Shown: positions 1 through 6,343 of the stretch, piece by piece
How the letters are laid out: the number at the start of each line of letters is the position of its first letter
Position numbering within the stretch: the first letter of the stretch is position 1
From: JAXGVG01 sp040773965
GTDB lineage: Bacteria; Pseudomonadota; Alphaproteobacteria; UBA9219
Length of the DNA stretch: 6,674 nt
Direction of reading: 5' to 3'
Assembly: GCA_040773965.1 (NCBI GenBank)
Contig: JAXGVG010000107.1
Span: 1 to 6,674 of the forward strand
Made by a program: the position numbers and the translations under genes
The notes under the pieces: model-generated
The model's database searches: none
Seen by the model: the letters and a program-made list of their open reading frames with translations, nothing else
Told to the model about the DNA's origin: nothing

Positions 1-438
1 GATGACGAACTGGAAGGCGGGATAAAAACGCTCGCACTCCGTGAGCGCGATTTCGACAAGATCCTCCAGCGTCTCGACGCCCGGCAGGCGGTCGGAACGC
101 GCCAGCACGGTGTAACGGAACAAAGGCGTGCACTGTTGCGGTTCAAGATCGAAGTGGCCGAGCCACAAACGATTGTTAAGCATCGCCAGGAGATCGTGCA
201 CGTCGGCACGCTTGGCGTCCGGCACGCGCATGTCGAACTGGCACGAAAACTGGAGCGCGCCAATTTCACGCTGCCACACAAAGAAGAGGCGGTAGTGACA
301 CCACCGACCCGCCAGCTCGACAATGAGTTCGTCTTCGTTCGAGCGTTCGAACAACCACTCATTCGCCGTAACTATTTCTTCGAGAATGTCGAGCGGGTTA
401 TGAACCAGACTCGGCTCTTGAACAGCAAGAAATGACAT
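1..438 (-). CDS. YbjN domain-containing protein (3' end beyond window)
   Basis: This is an open frame of 146 codons from an ATG at 438 to the left edge, with no stop, so the C terminus is missing. I read it from the reverse complement. The protein begins MSFLAVQEPSLVHNPLDILE and continues with segments such as GRWCHYRLFFVW, LQFSCQFDMRVP, NNRLWLGHFDL and ECERFYPAFQFVI. These match what I know of the alphaproteobacterial YbjN-domain (DUF1790-like) family, which is usually about 160-170 residues, so some 20 residues are probably lost. A G-rich Shine-Dalgarno (GGGGGAG) lies about 6 nt before the ATG. The fold resembles type III secretion chaperones, but the biochemical role is not established. 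It follows the UbiK-family gene on the same strand after 201 bp. In related genomes proC often comes next, which would lie outside this window. The family call is quite sure; the function is not known. Confidence 0.88.
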   Translation of the reverse strand, partial: MSFLAVQEPSLVHNPLDILEEIVTANEWLFERSNEDELIVELAGRWCHYRLFFVWQREIGALQFSCQFDMRVPDAKRADVHDLLAMLNNRLWLGHFDLEPQQCTPLFRYTVLARSDRLPGVETLEDLVEIALTECERFYPAFQFVI

Positions 439-511
439 GTACGACTCCCCCCCGGGATCAACGGAATACACGTATCAAAATCGGGAGTCGCGCCGCAAGA
501 GTCTTGCCGGG

Positions 512-532
512 GTAAAACGTAGACGGTTTTAC
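512..532. repeat. Short inverted repeat (7-bp arms)
   Basis: GTAAAAC at 512-518 and GTTTTAC at 526-532 are perfect inverted copies around a 7-nt spacer. It could form a small hairpin on either strand, but neither side is followed by a T-run, so it is not a convincing intrinsic terminator. A protein-binding dyad is equally possible. Confidence 0.4.
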
Positions 533-593
533 GGCGTGTGTTTTGAGTCACAGTGCGTTTTCGGATTCGAATCTTTCCGTGGGCGTACTAACC

Positions 594-637
594 GATTCAA
601 ATGACTCGTTTTTTGAATCTTTTCGGGCGTTTGAATC
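594..637. repeat. Three TTTGAATC copies at 18-bp spacing
   Basis: GATTCAAA at 594-601 (inverted), TTTGAATC at 612-619 and TTTGAATC at 630-637 start exactly 18 bp apart, and each contains a GANTC site. The first two form an 8-bp inverted repeat around 10 nt. A further palindrome, GATTCGAATC, lies just upstream at 564-573. These may be binding sites or the remains of a local duplication: GAATCTTT followed by a CG-rich GGGCG word occurs twice, from 569 and from 615. Confidence 0.45.
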
Positions 638-639
638 CG

Positions 640-945
640 TTAGGCACGGCGTTTGCTTTGGTTGCCATGCTTAACGTTTCGTAAAAATAGTTTCGTGCCG
701 GTTTTCCTTTGCTTGCGGCTTGACAGATTCAATTTTGCCTCAAGCGCAGAAAGGCGTTCTTGCAGCTCTTCCTGCGCGTTTCGGAACCTTGCGATCATCG
801 CCAGGGCAGCGTCGAATTCATCGCGCGTAATGGTGTCGTTTTTCTGCCGCACCGTGCACGACTCGTTTCGCGCAGCCAACAAATCGCCGATCAGATTTTC
901 AGCGAGCGCGAGGATGTCGTGAAGCATGATTCCCTGTTTGCGCAT
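640..945 (-). CDS. ubiK: Accessory factor UbiK family protein (BMFP / YqiC-like)
   Basis: This encodes a 101-residue protein from the ATG at 945, beginning MRKQGIMLHDILALAENLIG. The centre has the family pattern TRDEFDAALAMIARFRNAQE, followed by ELQERLSALEAKLN, a C-terminal coiled coil that normally makes the protein a trimer. The tail is basic (SSRKQRKTGTK and NQSKRRA). In Escherichia coli the relative UbiK (YqiC) helps ubiquinone synthesis by binding the Ubi enzymes, and other relatives are described as membrane-fusogenic. That role is carried over by family, not shown here. A longer frame starts at a TTG at 1008, but that codon lies in the likely promoter. The ATG at 945 has an AGGGAG ribosome site 5 nt upstream. 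A second ATG at 927 is also possible. The gene is divergent from lgt, a layout I know from other Alphaproteobacteria. Confidence 0.85.
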   Translation of the reverse strand: MRKQGIMLHDILALAENLIGDLLAARNESCTVRQKNDTITRDEFDAALAMIARFRNAQEELQERLSALEAKLNLSSRKQRKTGTKLFLRNVKHGNQSKRRA

Positions 946-950
946 GATGT

Positions 951-956
951 CTCCCT
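951..956 (-). promoter_or_regulatory. Ribosome binding site of the UbiK-family gene
   Basis: AGGGAG on the minus strand ends 5 nt before the ATG at 945. It decides that start over the in-frame TTG at 1008, which would add 21 residues unlike the family N terminus. Confidence 0.6.
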
Positions 957-979
957 GTGTTTGCGAAAGGTGCGTTTGG

Positions 980-1008
980 ATTAGACCACAAGCGGCTTCG
1001 CCTTGCAA
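980..1008 (-). promoter_or_regulatory. Predicted sigma70-type promoter of the UbiK-family gene
   Basis: On the minus strand TTGCAA (1008-1003) and TCTAAT (985-980) are separated by exactly 17 bp. They match the -35 and -10 consensus at 4 and 5 of 6 bases. Transcription would begin near 973 and give a leader of about 28 nt before the ATG at 945. The rest of the 946-1100 gap should hold the lgt promoter, but I see no clear box pair on the plus strand. Confidence 0.5.
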
Positions 1009-1100
1009 AACCGGCGCCTATGGCCGCTTTATTCCGGCTTTTCGATTGGAGGCGGAGCGGCTAATCTTGGACGGTCGAACAAAAAGAAAGAAAGCCGTTT

Positions 1101-1895
1101 ATGCTCTCCCTCGCGTTTCCCGCTATCGATCCCGTGATGATCTCGGTCGGTCCCGTCGCGATCCGGTGGTACGCCGTTGCGTATCTGCTCGGGTTTGTCC
1201 TTGGCTGGTGGTACTGCATGGTTTTGGCGCGGATGAATCCGGACGGTCCTTCGGACAAGCAGTACGACGACTATCTTGCCTGGGCCGTGATCGGCACGGT
1301 GCTGGGCGGGCGTTTGGGCTATGTCCTGTTTTATCAATTTGATTTTTATCTGAACAATCCGCTGGAGATGTTTTACGTCTGGCACGGCGGGATGTCGTTT
1401 CATGGCGGCCTGGCGGGCATTTTGCTGGCGACGTGGCTGTTCGTTCGCCGCCGCAAGATCCACTATTTCGCTTTTACGGATTTGCTCGCGTGCGCAACGC
1501 CGATTGGTCTCGGCTTCGGGCGCGTCGCCAATTTCATTAACGGCGAATTGTTCGGCCGCGTGACGGATTTACCGTGGGGCGTTACTTTTCCGCACGGCGG
1601 CGGCCTGCCGCGCCACCCGAGCCAGCTATATGAAGCCTTCCTCGAAGGGCTGGTTCTTTTCGTTGTTATGGCCGTGCTGGCGCGGATACCGGCGTTGCGA
1701 AAGAAAGAGGGCCTTCTTTCCGGCGTGTTTCTTGCCCTGTATGCGGTCTTCCGCTTTGCCGTCGAGTATGTCCGCGAGCCCGACGAACAGCTTGGCTTTC
1801 TGCTTGGCGACATGACTATGGGCCAAATGCTAAGCGTACCTGTGTTGCTCTTCGGCATTGTCCTTCTTGTCCGCGCACAGCATCGGAACGCATGA
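1101..1895 (+). CDS. lgt: Prolipoprotein diacylglyceryl transferase
   Basis: Lgt is an inner-membrane enzyme. It moves a diacylglyceryl group from phosphatidylglycerol to the lipobox cysteine of prelipoproteins, the first step of lipoprotein maturation. The 264 residues match the usual family length and contain several strongly hydrophobic helices. The family motifs are all present: HGGMSFHGG at residues 95-103 (H101 corresponds to the essential H103 of E. coli), GRVANFINGELFGR ending at R153 (R141 and E149 correspond to E. coli R143 and E151), RHPSQLYE after it, and the FRFAVEYVREPD segment with R218, E222 and R225. The N terminus (FPAIDPVMISVGPVAIRWYA) agrees with alphaproteobacterial relatives, which supports the ATG at 1101. 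The ribosome site is weak (AAGAAAG). The stop overlaps the next start in an ATGA, so lgt is the first gene of a coupled three-gene run. Confidence 0.97.
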   Translation: MLSLAFPAIDPVMISVGPVAIRWYAVAYLLGFVLGWWYCMVLARMNPDGPSDKQYDDYLAWAVIGTVLGGRLGYVLFYQFDFYLNNPLEMFYVWHGGMSFHGGLAGILLATWLFVRRRKIHYFAFTDLLACATPIGLGFGRVANFINGELFGRVTDLPWGVTFPHGGGLPRHPSQLYEAFLEGLVLFVVMAVLARIPALRKKEGLLSGVFLALYAVFRFAVEYVREPDEQLGFLLGDMTMGQMLSVPVLLFGIVLLVRAQHRNA

Positions 1896-2968
1896 CTCCC
1901 TTGTTCAGAATAATCCGTGACGTGATTGCCGCCGAGGGGCCCATATCGCTGGCGCGGTATATGGAGCTTGCGCTTCAACATCCCGGCTACGGCTATTACC
2001 GTATTAACGATCCGCTCGGCGCATCGGGCGATTTTATCACCGCGCCCGAAATCAGCCAGATGTTCGGGGAATTGATCGGCGTTTGGCTGGCCGACGTTTG
2101 GCGCCAGTCGGGCGATCCAAACCCTTTCGTCTTGCTGGAGCTTGGGCCCGGGCGCGGCACGCTGATGCAGGACGTGTTGCGTGCGACGTCGAAAGTGGCG
2201 GGTTTTCATCAGGCGCTGCGGCTGCATTTGCTGGAATCCAACGCGGCGCTGCGCAAGCAGCAACAGGAAAAACTCGCCGCGTATAAGCCCGTCTTCGTCG
2301 ATCGTTTGATGGAATTGCCGGAGATGCCGCTTCTCGCCGTGGCGAACGAGTTCTTCGACACGATGCCCATGCGCCAATTCGTCAAAACCGGAAAAGGCTG
2401 GTGCGAACGCCTCGTCGGTTTTGAAAAAGACGAACTCGTTTTTGCTCTCTCGCCGCCCGCCCCGGCAATTCAAACGCTTGTGCCGGACGAATGGCGCGAA
2501 GGTCCGGAGGGCATGGTGTATGAAATATCGCCCGTGTCCCTGGCAATCGTGAACCATGTCGCTTCGCATATCGCGAGGCATGGCGGCGCGGGGCTGGTGA
2601 TCGATTACGGGTACGCCACGCCTTCCGGCCAGCCGACGCTGCAAGGCGTAGCGGATCACCGGTTCACGGGCGTGCTGGAAAGACCGGGCGAAGTTGACGT
2701 TACGGCTGACGTGGATTTTTCCGCGCTGAAGCTCATAGCCGTGCATCAGGGCGCGAAGGTTGCGGGGCCCGCCAATCAAGGCGCGTTTCTGGAAGCCATG
2801 GGCATAGGCTTGCGCGCGGCCGTTCTGAAGCGCCATGCAACGGAAGAGCAGGCGCAAAAGATCGACGAAGACATGCACCGTCTTGTCGATCCGGCGCATA
2901 TGGGGATACAGTTCAAGGTGCTGGGCATCCTGTCGCCCGCCATAAAGGAAACGGCCGGTTTTTCATGA
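1892..2968 (+). CDS. Class I SAM-dependent methyltransferase, MidA/NDUFAF7 family (COG1565)
   Basis: This 358-residue protein shows the COG1565 (DUF185) pattern. It opens with PISLARYMELALQHPGYGYY, then GDFITAPEISQMFGE at residues 46-60. The glycine-rich SAM-binding loop ELGPGRG follows at 83-89, then ANEFFD at 151-156 and IDYGY at 237-241. The mitochondrial relative NDUFAF7 (MidA) methylates an arginine of a complex I subunit and is needed for complex I assembly. Whether the bacterial protein methylates NuoD or something else is not shown here. The start overlaps the lgt stop by 4 bp and the stop overlaps the pgeF start by 4 bp. Translation is therefore probably coupled, which fits the lack of a strong ribosome site. 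This lgt, methyltransferase, pgeF order recurs in Alphaproteobacteria. The family call is firm, the substrate unknown. Confidence 0.93.
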   Translation: MTPLFRIIRDVIAAEGPISLARYMELALQHPGYGYYRINDPLGASGDFITAPEISQMFGELIGVWLADVWRQSGDPNPFVLLELGPGRGTLMQDVLRATSKVAGFHQALRLHLLESNAALRKQQQEKLAAYKPVFVDRLMELPEMPLLAVANEFFDTMPMRQFVKTGKGWCERLVGFEKDELVFALSPPAPAIQTLVPDEWREGPEGMVYEISPVSLAIVNHVASHIARHGGAGLVIDYGYATPSGQPTLQGVADHRFTGVLERPGEVDVTADVDFSALKLIAVHQGAKVAGPANQGAFLEAMGIGLRAAVLKRHATEEQAQKIDEDMHRLVDPAHMGIQFKVLGILSPAIKETAGFS

Positions 2969-3747
2969 TGGAAGTGCTGAAAGCGGAAAATCTGAAAGAT
3001 GCGTTCGGCGTGCGCCATGGCTTTTTTACGCGCAATGGCGGCGTGAGCAAGGGGAACTTTGCCTCGCTGAACGGCGGGTTGTGGAACGGCGACGAGGAAA
3101 ACGCCGTTTTGGAAAACAGGCGTCTGGCGGCGTTGTATCTTGAGGCCGAGCCCGAAAAGGCGCTGAGCTGCGAGCAGGTGCATTCGCCGGACGTCGTGAC
3201 GGTGACGGAGGCTTGGGAACCGCCGCAGTCGCCAAAGGCCGACGCCATGGTGACCCGCGCGCGAGGCCTTGTGCTGGTTGTGCTGACGGCCGATTGCGTT
3301 CCTGTTCTTTTTGCGGATGAAAAAGCGGGCGTTATCGGCGCGGCTCATGCGGGCTGGCGCGGCGCGATCAGCGGCGTGATCGAAAACACGTTAACGGCCA
3401 TGGAGGCTTTAGGGGCGCAAAGGCGAAACGTCCGGGCGGCGCTTGGTCCCTGCATCGCCCAAAATTCCTACGAAGTCGGGCCCGAATTTCCCGCGCCGTT
3501 TTTGGCCGAAAAGCCCGATTTTCAGCGTTTTTTCCGTCCTTCATTCAAATCCGGTCATTATATGTTCGATTTGCCGGGTTATGTGATGGAGAAGTTACGC
3601 CTGGCGGGCGTGGGGATGATTGAACCGCCCCCCGGCGACACGTGCGCGGATGAAGAAAGGTTTTTCAGCTACCGCCGGAACTTTTTGAGAGGCGAGAAAG
3701 GCGTGGGGAGCCTGATATCGGCGATTGTGCTGAGCTTTAACAATTAA
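2965..3747 (+). CDS. pgeF: Peptidoglycan editing factor PgeF (YfiH / polyphenol oxidase family)
   Basis: This 260-residue cytoplasmic protein belongs to the YfiH/LACC1 (DUF152) family. In E. coli PgeF keeps wrong amino acids, such as L-Ser, out of peptidoglycan precursors. Other members act on purine nucleosides or were first described as laccase-like. Family motifs in order are HGFFTRNGGVS (18-28), CEQVHSPDV with H73, TADCVPVLFAD with C111, AAHAGWRG with H128, GPCIAQNSYEVGPEF, and DEERFFSYRRN near the end. H73, C111 and H128 are the expected metal and catalytic set. The start is an ATGATG, so translation could begin at 2965 or 2968. The first overlaps the previous stop and gives the usual coupling. 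It is the last gene of the lgt run: a 65-bp gap with a new promoter follows. Confidence 0.95.
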   Translation: MMEVLKAENLKDAFGVRHGFFTRNGGVSKGNFASLNGGLWNGDEENAVLENRRLAALYLEAEPEKALSCEQVHSPDVVTVTEAWEPPQSPKADAMVTRARGLVLVVLTADCVPVLFADEKAGVIGAAHAGWRGAISGVIENTLTAMEALGAQRRNVRAALGPCIAQNSYEVGPEFPAPFLAEKPDFQRFFRPSFKSGHYMFDLPGYVMEKLRLAGVGMIEPPPGDTCADEERFFSYRRNFLRGEKGVGSLISAIVLSFNN

Positions 3748-3761
3748 CCATAAATGATATT

Positions 3762-3790
3762 TTGAAACTAATTCCTCATAAGGGATAATG
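3762..3790 (+). promoter_or_regulatory. Predicted sigma70-type promoter of the ELM1-family gene
   Basis: TTGAAA (3762-3767) and GATAAT (3785-3790) are separated by 17 bp, each one base from consensus. Transcription would start near 3797, leaving a leader of only about 16 nt that carries the AGGAGG ribosome site (3797-3802). This is the best promoter I see in the window, and it suggests that the ELM1 gene is a separate unit from lgt-pgeF. Confidence 0.6.
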
Positions 3791-3800
3791 CTTATGAGGA
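3773..3800. repeat. Perfect 10-bp inverted repeat, likely operator
   Basis: TCCTCATAAG at 3773-3782 and CTTATGAGGA at 3791-3800 are perfect inverted copies around 8 bp that contain the predicted -10 box. A bound dimer would block the promoter. If transcription instead reads through from pgeF, the same arms would form a hairpin pairing five of six bases of the AGGAGG ribosome site. There is no T-run, so it is not a standard terminator. Confidence 0.6.
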
Positions 3801-3812
3801 GGAATACTTCGA

Positions 3813-4841
3813 ATGCTTATCTGGACGTTATCGCTCTCGGGCAATCAGGCTACGAAAGAGCAGGTTATAGCGCTGGCAAAAGAGATAGGGCTTTTGGCGG
3901 CCTCTCAGGCTGACGTCAAGATCGTCTCGTTTTTTCCTATGCCTAAAAAGGAAGTTGGCGGCAGCAATGTCATCGTAACATGGCCACGTATTCTTTCGCC
4001 GGAAGAGCTTAAAAACATCCGTTGTGAGAATGATCTACGCTTGACGGGGCCTTGGCCGGATTATGTTGTCGGTTGCCGGCCGGAAGTCGCGGCGCTTGTG
4101 CAGAGCGTCATGAAGGCCAGCGATGGCAAGTCCAAAGGCGTGCAGATCCAGGATCCCAAAGGCACAACCGGGAAATATGACCTTGATTTGAACGCTTTCG
4201 ATTTAATAGTCGTTCAACCCCATGAAAAATTGACGGGGCCGAATGTCATCCAAAGCCGTCTCGCGATTCATGGATTGTCGCCGGATGCGTTGGCTGGTTT
4301 CCGTGAAGCGGGGAAAGAGGCGTTTCATTCGTTTCAACGTCCTCTGCTTGCGGTTCTTGTTGGTGGCTCGGACGAGCATCTGAAGATTACGGACGATATG
4401 TTCCACGAATTTGGCCGCGATCTTCGCGCCTTGGCCGAAAAGTTTCCCGGCACGCTCGCCATAGTGACAGGGCGCAGGACGGAAAAGGGGAAAGAAATTT
4501 TAAAATCTTATGTTTCAGGCATGCCGAATGTTTGTTTTGACGACGGCCGGTTTCCCTATAAACAAATCGTTGCAAACGCCGATGCTTTTCTTATCACGGC
4601 GGAAACGTCATCTCAGATTTCGGAAGGCATCGCGATGGATAAACCTGTCTGGTTTTACGATTTTGACCGGAAATTGTCCTGGCATCCCCTTAACGGCGTC
4701 GTTCAAAGATGGGTCCTTGATTTCCGGATCCGGCGTTATAGCCCGGATTTCAGCCCGGAAACCTTGTTGGCCCAGCCGCGTAAAGCTTATTACGAAATGC
4801 GGGACCTTGGCGCGAGAGTCCGTCGTTTTTTAGCCCCTTGA
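3813..4841 (+). CDS. ELM1/GtrOC1 family protein (DUF1022), putative glycosyltransferase-like
   Basis: This 342-residue protein resembles the ELM1 family (COG3660, DUF1022). Key stretches are WPDYVVGCRPEVA at 81-93, FDLIVVQPHEKLTGPNVI, PLLAVLVGGS at 177-186, TGRRT at 219-223, and NADAFLITAETSSQISEG at 255-272, which lines up with the family pattern of a T(A)xS run and S-E. The family is predicted to have a GT-B-like fold. The plant member ELM1 acts in mitochondrial fission, but the bacterial function is unknown and may concern surface glycans. I see no signal peptide or membrane helix. The ATG at 3813 follows AGGAGG by 10 nt. The gene appears less GC-rich than the lgt run and has its own promoter with an operator-like dyad. 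The family call is good; the role is open. Confidence 0.85.
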   Translation: MLIWTLSLSGNQATKEQVIALAKEIGLLAASQADVKIVSFFPMPKKEVGGSNVIVTWPRILSPEELKNIRCENDLRLTGPWPDYVVGCRPEVAALVQSVMKASDGKSKGVQIQDPKGTTGKYDLDLNAFDLIVVQPHEKLTGPNVIQSRLAIHGLSPDALAGFREAGKEAFHSFQRPLLAVLVGGSDEHLKITDDMFHEFGRDLRALAEKFPGTLAIVTGRRTEKGKEILKSYVSGMPNVCFDDGRFPYKQIVANADAFLITAETSSQISEGIAMDKPVWFYDFDRKLSWHPLNGVVQRWVLDFRIRRYSPDFSPETLLAQPRKAYYEMRDLGARVRRFLAP

Positions 4842-4881
4842 TCAACGGCCTTGGCGTGGTAATTTCCCTTCCCTTAATAGG

Positions 4882-4916
4882 GTTCGGGCTGTCCCGATGA
4901 CAGAGGCGCCCGGAAC
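4882..4916 (+). other. Possible hairpin in the leuC leader
   Basis: In the 92-bp gap between the ELM1 gene and leuC, GTTCGGGC (4882-4889) can pair with GCCC plus GAAC (4908-4916, one bulged G). TGTC/GACA (4890-4893 with 4899-4902) can form an inner stem. No T-run follows, and I see no leucine-rich leader peptide. A weak promoter (TTGGCG at 4851, a TAATAG-like box at 4875) may lie upstream. It could be a terminator-like structure or a leader element. Confidence 0.3.
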
Positions 4917-4933
4917 GTTTACAAGGAATAATC

Positions 4934-6343
4934 ATGTCACAACCCCAAACCCTTTACGATAAAATCTGGAACAGCCATGTCGTGAGGCGGCAGGAGGATG
5001 GAACCTGCCTGATATACATCGACCGGCATCTGGTGCACGAAGTCACCTCGCCGCAGGCTTTCGAAGGTTTGCGCATGGCGGGGCGCAAGGTGTGGCGGCC
5101 CGAGTGCATGCTCGCGGTAGCGGATCATAATGTGCCGACGACGGCGGACCGCGCCAAGGGCATTCGCAAGGAAGACTCGCGCCTTCAGGTTGAGGCGCTG
5201 GAAAAAAACGTGCGCGAATTCGGCGTCGAGTATTTTTCGATGCTGGATACGCGGCAAGGCGTTGTTCATATTGTCGGACCGGAGCAGGGATTCACGCTGC
5301 CGGGGCTCACCATCGTTTGCGGCGACAGCCACACGGCGACGCATGGCGCGTTTGGTTCGCTGGCGTTCGGGATAGGCACATCCGAGGTCGAGCATGTGCT
5401 GGCGACGCAAACACTGATTTCAAAGCCATCCAAAAACATGCGCGTGGGCGTTGAAGGCGATTTGCCGCCGGGCGTGACTGCCAAGGACTTGATCCTCACC
5501 ATAATCGGCAAGCTGGGCACGGCAGGCGGCACGGGGCATGTGATCGAGTACACGGGCGCTGCCATTCGGGCATTGTCGATGGAAGAGCGCATGACGGTGT
5601 GCAACATGTCGATTGAAGCGGGAGCGCGTGCCGGATTGATTTCCCCGGACGAAACGACGTTCGCTTATCTGAGGGATAAACCCCGCGTGCCGAAAGGGGC
5701 GATGTGGGAAAAAGCCGTCGCCTATTGGCGTACGTTGCCGAGCGATACGGGCGCGGCATATGACAAGGAAATCGAGGTGGATGCGCGGTCGATTGTGCCT
5801 ACTGTTACGTGGGGCACGTCGCCGGAAGACGTGGCTCCCATTACCGGCGTTGTCCCCGATCCCGCAAGCGCCAGGGATGAAGGCAAACGCAAGGCCATGC
5901 AGCGCGCGCTGGATTACATGGGCCTGAAACCGGGCATGAAACTTACGGATGTGAAAATCGACAAGGTGTTTATCGGTTCCTGCACCAACGGGCGGATCGA
6001 GGACCTGCGCGCGGCGGCGGCGGTAGCCAAAGGCAGGCATGTTGCGCCGCATGTCGTGGCCATGGTGGTGCCGGGCTCGGGGCTTGTGAAGCAGCAGGCG
6101 GAGAAAGAGGGGCTCGACAGGATTTTCCGCGACGCGGGTTTCGACTGGCGCGAGCCGGGGTGCTCCATGTGCCTCGCGATGAACGAAGACCGCCTTAAAC
6201 CGGGCGAGCGTTGCGCCTCGACCTCGAACCGCAACTTCGAAGGACGTCAGGGCCGCGATAGCCGCACGCCTCGCAGCAGCCCGGCCAGGGCCGCCGCCGC
6301 GGCGATTGCGGGGAAACTGACGGATGTAAGGGGGATGGGATGA
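4934..6343 (+). CDS. leuC: 3-isopropylmalate dehydratase large subunit
   Basis: LeuC, with LeuD, converts 2-isopropylmalate to 3-isopropylmalate in leucine synthesis and carries a [4Fe-4S] cluster. The 469 residues match the usual length. The start reads MSQPQTLYDKIWNSHVV, and a conserved GDSHTATHGAFGS lies at 130-142. The three cluster cysteines are C350 (IGSCTNGR), C410 and C413 (PGCSMC). The substrate-contact motif SNRNFEGRQGR is at 431-441. An AAGGA ribosome site sits about 8 nt before the ATG. One oddity: after this motif the family normally reads THLxSPAMAAAAA, but here residues 445-453 read TPRSSPARA, so H, L and both M positions are altered while the frame is kept. leuD is not seen downstream. 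A membrane-protein ORF overlaps the stop by 4 bp instead. Confidence 0.96.
   Translation: MSQPQTLYDKIWNSHVVRRQEDGTCLIYIDRHLVHEVTSPQAFEGLRMAGRKVWRPECMLAVADHNVPTTADRAKGIRKEDSRLQVEALEKNVREFGVEYFSMLDTRQGVVHIVGPEQGFTLPGLTIVCGDSHTATHGAFGSLAFGIGTSEVEHVLATQTLISKPSKNMRVGVEGDLPPGVTAKDLILTIIGKLGTAGGTGHVIEYTGAAIRALSMEERMTVCNMSIEAGARAGLISPDETTFAYLRDKPRVPKGAMWEKAVAYWRTLPSDTGAAYDKEIEVDARSIVPTVTWGTSPEDVAPITGVVPDPASARDEGKRKAMQRALDYMGLKPGMKLTDVKIDKVFIGSCTNGRIEDLRAAAAVAKGRHVAPHVVAMVVPGSGLVKQQAEKEGLDRIFRDAGFDWREPGCSMCLAMNEDRLKPGERCASTSNRNFEGRQGRDSRTPRSSPARAAAAAIAGKLTDVRGMG

Larger units (their letters stand above)
439..639. promoter_or_regulatory. Intergenic region with dense GANTC (CcrM-type) sites
   Basis: These 201 bp separate the UbiK-family gene from the YbjN gene, both read leftward. 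I count ten GANTC pentamers, starting at 443, 485, 499, 545, 564, 569, 594, 603, 615 and 633. Chance would give less than one in this length. GANTC is the site methylated by CcrM in Alphaproteobacteria, where methylation state can influence promoters together with GcrA. The stretch is visibly more AT-rich than its neighbours and has no convincing ORF. I see no clear -35/-10 pair for the YbjN gene and no intrinsic terminator with a T-run. A regulatory role is inferred from site density only. Confidence 0.5.

Noticed and set aside
136..435. 99-codon plus-strand frame at the left edge
   Set aside because: It is antisense to the YbjN-domain gene, whose protein matches a known family and has a ribosome site.
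439..639. Replication origin suggested by the dense GANTC sites and AT-richness
   Set aside because: I found no DnaA boxes (TTATNCACA-like), no AT-rich 13-mer array and no origin-linked genes such as dnaA, hemE or parAB in the window.
1463..2899. Long open frame of 478 codons on the minus strand
   Set aside because: It lies antisense to lgt and the MidA-like gene, both of which have full family motifs. Its own product is Arg/His-rich and lacks recognisable domains, as expected for a shadow frame in GC-rich DNA.
4882..4920. Intrinsic terminator or riboswitch before leuC
   Set aside because: The hairpin is imperfect and followed by GTTTAC rather than a T-run. No known riboswitch core or leucine-codon leader peptide is visible. 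It is kept only as a weak hairpin feature.
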